From JASFUX01 sp050050115 (GTDB lineage: Bacteria > Pseudomonadota > Alphaproteobacteria > Caulobacterales > Maricaulaceae): 34,027 nt of DNA. The DNA is taken from the NCBI GenBank assembly GCA_050050115.1, contig JASFUX010000007.1, positions 1-34,027 of the forward strand, in the 5' to 3' direction. Numbering within the stretch: the stretch's first letter is position 1; every line of letters starts with the position of its first letter. The notes beneath the pieces were generated by a model. The model saw only the letters and a program-made list of their open reading frames with translations. It was not told the DNA's origin and did no database searches. Both the position numbers and the translations under genes were made by a program. Shown here piece after piece: positions 29,914 through 34,027 of the stretch.

Positions 29914-30453
29914 ATGAGCTTGCAGCTTCTGCGCCGTACTGCGCCGCTCGCTTTGTTCGTGCTGGCCCTCGCCCTGTTCGCCTACGGCCTGACGCGCAAC
30001 CCGTCGGCGATTCCGTCCGAGTTGATCGACAGGCCCGCGCCGGAGTTCGATCTGCCGCCGATCGCCGACTATGAGCGCGGTCTGAGCACGGCGGACCTGC
30101 GCGGCGAGATTTCCCTGCTCAACGTCTTCGCCTCCTGGTGTCCGCCGTGCGCGATCGAGCATCCTTATCTGGTGCAGATCGCCGAGGCGGGCGGCCCGCC
30201 GATCTATGGCCTCGCGTGGAAGGATCAGCCCGGCGCGACGACGCAATGGCTCTCGCGCCGCGACGATCCCTATGAAGCGATCGGCGATGACGCCTCAGGC
30301 CGCGTCGCGATCGACTTCGGCGTCGCCGGAGCGCCCGAGACCTTCATCATCGACGCCGAGGGCCGCATCCGTTATCGCCACGTCGGGCCGATCAATCCGC
30401 AGATCTGGCGCACCGTGTTCGAGCCGCGCCTTGAAGCGCTGCGCGCCGAATGA
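29914..30453 (+). CDS. ccmG: Thiol:disulfide interchange protein CcmG/DsbE
   Basis: A 179-residue membrane-anchored thioredoxin that keeps the apocytochrome CxxCH thiols reduced. The N-terminal anchor covers about residues 8-25. The active site is NVFASWCPPC (Cys76, Cys79), and the cis-proline loop is VAGAPETFIID. It starts 9 bases after ccmF and its stop overlaps the ccmH start. Confidence 0.93.
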   Translation: MSLQLLRRTAPLALFVLALALFAYGLTRNPSAIPSELIDRPAPEFDLPPIADYERGLSTADLRGEISLLNVFASWCPPCAIEHPYLVQIAEAGGPPIYGLAWKDQPGATTQWLSRRDDPYEAIGDDASGRVAIDFGVAGAPETFIIDAEGRIRYRHVGPINPQIWRTVFEPRLEALRAE

Positions 30454-30893
30454 TGCGCTCGATCTCCCTCTTCATTGCGATGATGCTCGTCGCTTCGGCC
30501 GCTCTGGCGGTCGAGCCGAGCGAGCAGCTCGACGATCCGGCGCTGGAGGCCCGGGCGCGCGAGGTGTCGCGCAGCCTGCGCTGCGTGGTGTGCCAGAGCC
30601 AAAGCATCGACGAGTCCAACGCGACGCTGGCGCGTGACATGCGCCTGCTCGTCCGCGAACGCATCCTCGCCGGAGACACCAACGAAGAGGCTGTCGACTA
30701 CATCGTGCAGCGCTATGGCGAGTACGTGCTGCTGGCGCCGCCCGCGGAGGGCCGGGGGCTGCTGCTATGGCTCGCGCCGCTGGTGATCTTCGTCGCGGGC
30801 GGCGCCGTCGGCGTGTTCGTCCTGCGCAGTGCGCGCAAGGCTGGCGCGGTCGACGGCGGGGACAACGGTGGAGAGGGGGGCGCCGCGCCATGA
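30450..30893 (+). CDS. ccmH: Cytochrome c maturation protein CcmH
   Basis: A 147-residue periplasmic oxidoreductase with a signal peptide (about 1-19), the family active site LRCVVCQSQS (Cys44, Cys47), the helix bundle that follows (SNATLARDMRLLVRERI, DYIVQRYGEYVLL) and a C-terminal membrane helix (about 108-125). It works with CcmG on apocytochrome thiols. ATGA overlaps on both sides join it to ccmG and ccmI. Confidence 0.93.
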   Translation: MMRSISLFIAMMLVASAALAVEPSEQLDDPALEARAREVSRSLRCVVCQSQSIDESNATLARDMRLLVRERILAGDTNEEAVDYIVQRYGEYVLLAPPAEGRGLLLWLAPLVIFVAGGAVGVFVLRSARKAGAVDGGDNGGEGGAAP

Positions 30894-32098
30894 TCGCGCT
30901 CGCGCTGATGATCGCAACGGCGACGGGGCTGGCGCTCTATTTCGCCGCGCCGCTGATCAAGGCGAAGTCCCGCGCCGCCGCCCTGGCGCTCGGCCTCGCC
31001 GCGCCGGCGGCCGCGTTCGCGCTCTACCTGGTGGTCGGATCGCCCGCGTACGTCGTCGGCGACGCTGGCCAGCGACCTCAGGCCGGCCAAGCCGAAGAGA
31101 CGATCGCCCAGCTCGAGGCGCTTGTCGCCGAGCAGCCGACCAACCTTCAGGCCTGGGACAGCCTCGCCTCGGTGCGCATGTCGGTTCAGGACATCGACGG
31201 CGCGATCGAAGCCTACGAAGGCATGGCCGCGCTCGAACCTGAAGCCGCCGACATCCGCGCCAGTCTCGGCGAAGCGCGCGTGCTCGCGCGCGGCGGCGTG
31301 GTCGACGAGACGGCGGCCGCCGACTTCGAGGCCGCGCTGGCGCTCGATCCGGCTGAGCCGCGTGCGATCTACTACCTAGCCGAAGCCGAGTATCAGGCCG
31401 GACGCACCGCCGATGCGATCGCGCGCTGGTCGCGTTTGGCGGAAACCTCGCCGCCGAACGCGCCGTGGCTGGCGGCGCTCGGCGCGCGGCTGCAGCGCGC
31501 GGCGCTGGTCGAGCAAATCTCGCTCGACGGTCTTGGGCTCGACAGCGAGGTCGTCGCCAAGCTTGAAGCCGCGATGCAGGGGCCTGCAGGTCGCGGACCC
31601 GACGCCGACGCGATGGCCGCGATGGCGAACTTGAGCCCCGAAGAGCAGCAGGCGCAGATCGAGGCGATGGTCGCCGGCCTCGCGGCGCGGCTCGAAGACG
31701 AGCCGGACGATCTTCAAGGTTGGATTCGCCTTGCGCGCTCCTACGAGACGCTGGGACGCGAAGAGGAATACGTCGACGCGCTCGGCCAGATCGTGCGCTT
31801 GTCGCCGAACGACGTCGAAGCGCGGCGCGCCCATGCTTACGCTGTTCTAGGCCTTAACTCCGAGACCGGCGGCGCGATGCAGCCGGCCACGATCGAAGCG
31901 CTCGAAGCGCTGCTCGAACTCGACGGCGAGGACCCGCTGGCGCTCCTGTCGCTCGGCGTGCACGCGAACCTCGAAGGCGATCAAGCGCGCAGCCGCGTCT
32001 TGCTGACCCGGCTCGCCGAGAGCGAGACGGCGCCCGAGAGTCTGCGCGAGCAAGCGCGCTCGCTCCTTCAATCCTACAGTCTGACAACGGACGAGTAG
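30890..32098 (+). CDS. ccmI: Cytochrome c biogenesis protein CcmI (TPR apocytochrome chaperone)
   Basis: A 402-residue protein with two N-terminal membrane helices (about 3-20 and 30-48) and a long TPR-like periplasmic part. Repeats are seen at about 80-115 (NLQAWDSLASVRMSVQDIDGAIEAYEGM region), 145-180 and 270-310 (LQGWIRLARSYETLGREEEYVDAL region). CcmI delivers apocytochrome c to CcmF/CcmH. The ATG at 30890 overlaps the ccmH stop. The gene is last in the operon, whereas in many alphaproteobacteria it is first. Confidence 0.87.
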   Translation: MIALALMIATATGLALYFAAPLIKAKSRAAALALGLAAPAAAFALYLVVGSPAYVVGDAGQRPQAGQAEETIAQLEALVAEQPTNLQAWDSLASVRMSVQDIDGAIEAYEGMAALEPEAADIRASLGEARVLARGGVVDETAAADFEAALALDPAEPRAIYYLAEAEYQAGRTADAIARWSRLAETSPPNAPWLAALGARLQRAALVEQISLDGLGLDSEVVAKLEAAMQGPAGRGPDADAMAAMANLSPEEQQAQIEAMVAGLAARLEDEPDDLQGWIRLARSYETLGREEEYVDALGQIVRLSPNDVEARRAHAYAVLGLNSETGGAMQPATIEALEALLELDGEDPLALLSLGVHANLEGDQARSRVLLTRLAESETAPESLREQARSLLQSYSLTTDE

Positions 32099-32105
32099 CG
32101 CCGCG

Positions 32106-32984
32106 TCACCGCCTCACGGCGTAGATCGCGCAGGCCTGGGCTTGCACGCGCTGCGGATCGGGATCGGCGGCGAGTTCGAACTCTCCGGCGGCCGCGGCGA
32201 TGTCCTCGACCGATTGGCGGAAGGCCTGCGCGCCCTCGGTAGCTTCGGGCGGAGGCGGAGCCGCCGCCGAAACCGGCATGTCGGCCATCGCGCCCCGGTA
32301 GCGGTCGTAGTCGTCGAAACCGGTCGTGCTCGTCGGGTAGGAAAGGCAAGGTCCGGAGTTCTCTTGCAGCACCAGGAGGCGGCCGAGGCGCGAGCCCGTG
32401 CTTTCTGCGGCGATCTCGGCGCGGGCGTGGGCGTCGTCGGCCGCGGCGGCGAAGACCATGCGCTGATGTTCGATCGTGGGTTCGAGATAGAAATAGATGT
32501 CGTTCGCCGAGACCGGTTCGGCGGCGAGGGCTGCGCCCCGCGCTGCGCCGGCCTGAGCGACGTCGAGGACGACGACGTTCACCGTCGAGCGCGCGACGAA
32601 GCCAAGGCGATGGTCCGGGTGGACATTCTCGATGATCTGCTCACGGAACTCGTCGATCTGGATGCGCTCCTGCTCGTAGTAGGGCCGAACGTCAAGGTCG
32701 GAGGTGATCCGCACCTGATCTTCCGCCGCGAGCCGGATCGCCTCGCCGGCGGCCCGCGCAATCTCGACTGCTGCGCGGGAGGCGGCGGCGCTGTCGGCGT
32801 TCTTCGCCTCGAAGGTGACCGAGAAGCGCGCCCGGTTCGGCGGTACTTCGAGATAGGCGCGCCCGACCGCTTCGATGACCGGTCCCTGGGTCCAGGCCGG
32901 GCCCTCGAGGTCGTCGGCGTCGCCGTCGGAGCAGGCGGCGACGAACAGGGCGAGAACGGAAAGCGCTATGCCGGCGCGAAGCAT
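32106..32984 (-). CDS. SIMPL-domain (DUF541) lipoprotein
   Basis: A 292-residue predicted lipoprotein. The signal ends in LFVAAC (lipobox cysteine at residue 18). The SIMPL fold follows: VIEAVGRAYLEVPPNRARFSVTFEAK, then DQVRITSDLDVRPYYEQ and GFVARSTVNVVVLDV. The last 60 residues are Ala/Pro/Glu-rich and partly low complexity. Function is undefined, as for the family. GGGAGA precedes the ATG. It converges on ccmI with a 7-base gap. Confidence 0.82.
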   Translation of the reverse strand: MLRAGIALSVLALFVAACSDGDADDLEGPAWTQGPVIEAVGRAYLEVPPNRARFSVTFEAKNADSAAASRAAVEIARAAGEAIRLAAEDQVRITSDLDVRPYYEQERIQIDEFREQIIENVHPDHRLGFVARSTVNVVVLDVAQAGAARGAALAAEPVSANDIYFYLEPTIEHQRMVFAAAADDAHARAEIAAESTGSRLGRLLVLQENSGPCLSYPTSTTGFDDYDRYRGAMADMPVSAAAPPPPEATEGAQAFRQSVEDIAAAAGEFELAADPDPQRVQAQACAIYAVRR

Positions 32985-33077
32985 GAAGGTCTCCCTGACT
33001 GAGAAGTGCGCAAATGGTAGCTGTGCGGACTGTCGCCCGCCAGTGGCATTGTTGCGGCGAAGACAGGGCGCGGCGGG

Positions 33078-33959
33078 CTACCGCGGCGCGTCGGCCGGGA
33101 CGTTGTCGATCAGGCGGACCTCGCCCAGGCGGACGGCGGCGAGTACCCGCGCGGGCGCGTCGGCGGCTTCGCCGGGGAACGTCGCCAGATCGTCCGCGCG
33201 CCGGACAGCGACGTAGTCGACGGCGTCAAACCCCGCGTCGAGCGCCCTTTGCGCGCCGCGCGCCTCGACCTCGCACCATAGCGCGCCGCCGGCGATCTCG
33301 TCCGCCAAGCTGGTCAGTATGGCGTTGAGCGCGCCGGCTGTCTTTCGCGCGGCCCGATCGAGATAGGCGTTGCGCGAGGACATGGCGAGCCCGTCCGGCT
33401 CGCGCATCGTCGGGCCGGCGAGGATCTCGACGCCAAGGTCGAGGTCCTCGTTGAGGCGCTTGATGACCAGGAGCTGCTGGTAGTCCTTCTCGCCGAAAAC
33501 CGCGAGGTCGGGCCGGGTCTGGTTGAGCAGCTTGGCGACCACGGTGGCGACGCCGTGGAAGAAATGCGGGCGCGCCGCCGCTTCGAGGCCTTCGGCCGGG
33601 CCGCCGACGATGACCTTCGTTGCGAAACCCTCCGGGTACATCGTCGCCGCGCTCGGCGCATAGACGTGCGCGCAGCCGGCGTCGGTCAGCAGCGCGACGT
33701 CTTCGGCCTCGCGGCGCGGATAGGCGTCGAAGTCTTCGTTGGGCGCGAACTGGGTCGGATTGACGAACAGGCTGGCGACGACGACATCCGATTGCTCCGC
33801 GGCGAGCCGGACGAGCGACAAGTGGCCGTCATGAATTGCGCCCATGGTCGGCACGAGGCCGACGCGACCGCCGCGCGCGCGGGCTTCGCCGAGCGCTTCT
33901 GCAAGCGCCGCCGGCGTGCGCGCGATGCGATCCGTGATGCGATCTGGGGACTGCGACAT
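33078..33959 (-). CDS. panC: Pantothenate synthetase (pantoate-beta-alanine ligase)
   Basis: A 293-residue enzyme that joins pantoate and beta-alanine using ATP. Diagnostic segments are LVPTMGAIHDGHLSLVRLA (HIGH-type nucleotide site), SLFVNPTQFAPNEDFDAYPR, FFHGVATVVAKLLNQTRPD, VFGEKDYQQL and the later MSSRNAYL. All look intact. GGAG lies 6 bases before the ATG at 33959; an in-frame ATG at 34007 would place coding sequence across the palindrome upstream. The promoter region carries a CtrA-type site about 50 bases before the start. Confidence 0.96.
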   Translation of the reverse strand: MSQSPDRITDRIARTPAALAEALGEARARGGRVGLVPTMGAIHDGHLSLVRLAAEQSDVVVASLFVNPTQFAPNEDFDAYPRREAEDVALLTDAGCAHVYAPSAATMYPEGFATKVIVGGPAEGLEAAARPHFFHGVATVVAKLLNQTRPDLAVFGEKDYQQLLVIKRLNEDLDLGVEILAGPTMREPDGLAMSSRNAYLDRAARKTAGALNAILTSLADEIAGGALWCEVEARGAQRALDAGFDAVDYVAVRRADDLATFPGEAADAPARVLAAVRLGEVRLIDNVPADAPR

Positions 33960-33994
33960 GAAGAACTCCGCTGCGGCCGGCGACGGGCGAACGT

Positions 33995-34008
33995 CGTGCG
34001 CGCGCACG
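33995..34008. repeat. Perfect 14-base GC palindrome upstream of panC
   Basis: CGTGCGCGCGCACG reads the same on both strands and lies 36-49 bases before the panC start, next to the CtrA-type site. It may be an operator or a chance GC palindrome. Confidence 0.4.
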
Positions 34009-34009
34009 T

Positions 34010-34025
34010 TTAACGCCCCATTAAC
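34010..34025 (+). promoter_or_regulatory. Full-consensus CtrA binding site
   Basis: TTAA-CGCCCCA-TTAAC matches the CtrA consensus TTAA-N7-TTAAC at every fixed position. TTAA is rare elsewhere in this GC-rich window. It lies upstream of panC and of whatever gene starts beyond the right edge, which may be the real target. Confidence 0.62.
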
Positions 34026-34027
34026 CG

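Noticed and set aside
1..33959. panD and panC at the two ends as one pan cluster
   Set aside because: They are over 32 kb apart on opposite strands with many unrelated genes between them.

Overview
This window is high-GC DNA from an alphaproteobacterium. Evidence for this: a FixL/FixJ/FixK-type oxygen-control set, a cytochrome c maturation operon, a class I PHA synthase and a full-consensus CtrA site (TTAA-N7-TTAAC) at the right edge. CtrA and the gene types suggest a Caulobacterales/Maricaulales/Parvularculales-like marine lineage, but the order cannot be fixed from this sequence alone. Genes are densely packed, there is no gene-free stretch above about 215 bases, and I see no insertion sequence, prophage or CRISPR array.

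Layout. (1) 1-1349: the 3' end of panD, a SIMPL-domain protein and a CAU-anticodon tRNA best read as tRNA-Ile2. (2) 1477-5770: a low-oxygen/stress block with a DUF2267 protein, a ribosome hibernation factor fused to a cold-shock-like domain, a zinc alcohol dehydrogenase, a FixK-like Crp/Fnr regulator, a phasin-like granule protein and Hsp20. Palindromes of the form TTGAY-N4-RTCAA lie about 66-77 bases before the HPF, phasin and hsp20 starts, and another lies on the DUF2267 side of the HPF promoter region. (3) 5987-13450: a bactofilin-like membrane protein, then a plus-strand operon of RND adaptor, RND pump, DUF2892 membrane protein, two tandem HemG-like flavodoxins and a PNPOx-fold protein. 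(4) 13466-16260 (minus): an ArsR regulator with the BigR/SqrR cysteine pair, a cytochrome b561-type protein, a sulfide:quinone oxidoreductase with all three catalytic cysteines and a small unknown membrane protein. (5) 16367-21098 (minus): PHA synthase, a 'host attachment' (eRF1-like) protein and a FixJ/FixL two-component pair. (6) 21195-23501: a universal stress protein and a CbpA/CbpM co-chaperone pair. (7) 23468-33959: ordinary chromosomal genes, namely a LysR regulator with two HTH domains, an outer-membrane protein, a CNT nucleoside transporter, an SDR, ccmFGHI, a SIMPL lipoprotein and panC.

How it fits together (inference). FixL (heme-PAS) and FixJ would sense low oxygen and raise FixK, which would act on the TTGAY-N4-RTCAA boxes to switch on ribosome hibernation, small heat-shock protein and PHA-granule functions. 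In parallel, a persulfide-sensing ArsR repressor would control the SQR operon. A very similar operator sits directly upstream of the RND pump operon, suggesting that the pump, DUF2892 and HemG-like proteins belong to the same sulfide/persulfide response. This joined oxygen- and sulfide-gated survival island, with an RND pump as a suspected member, is the most interesting content of the window.
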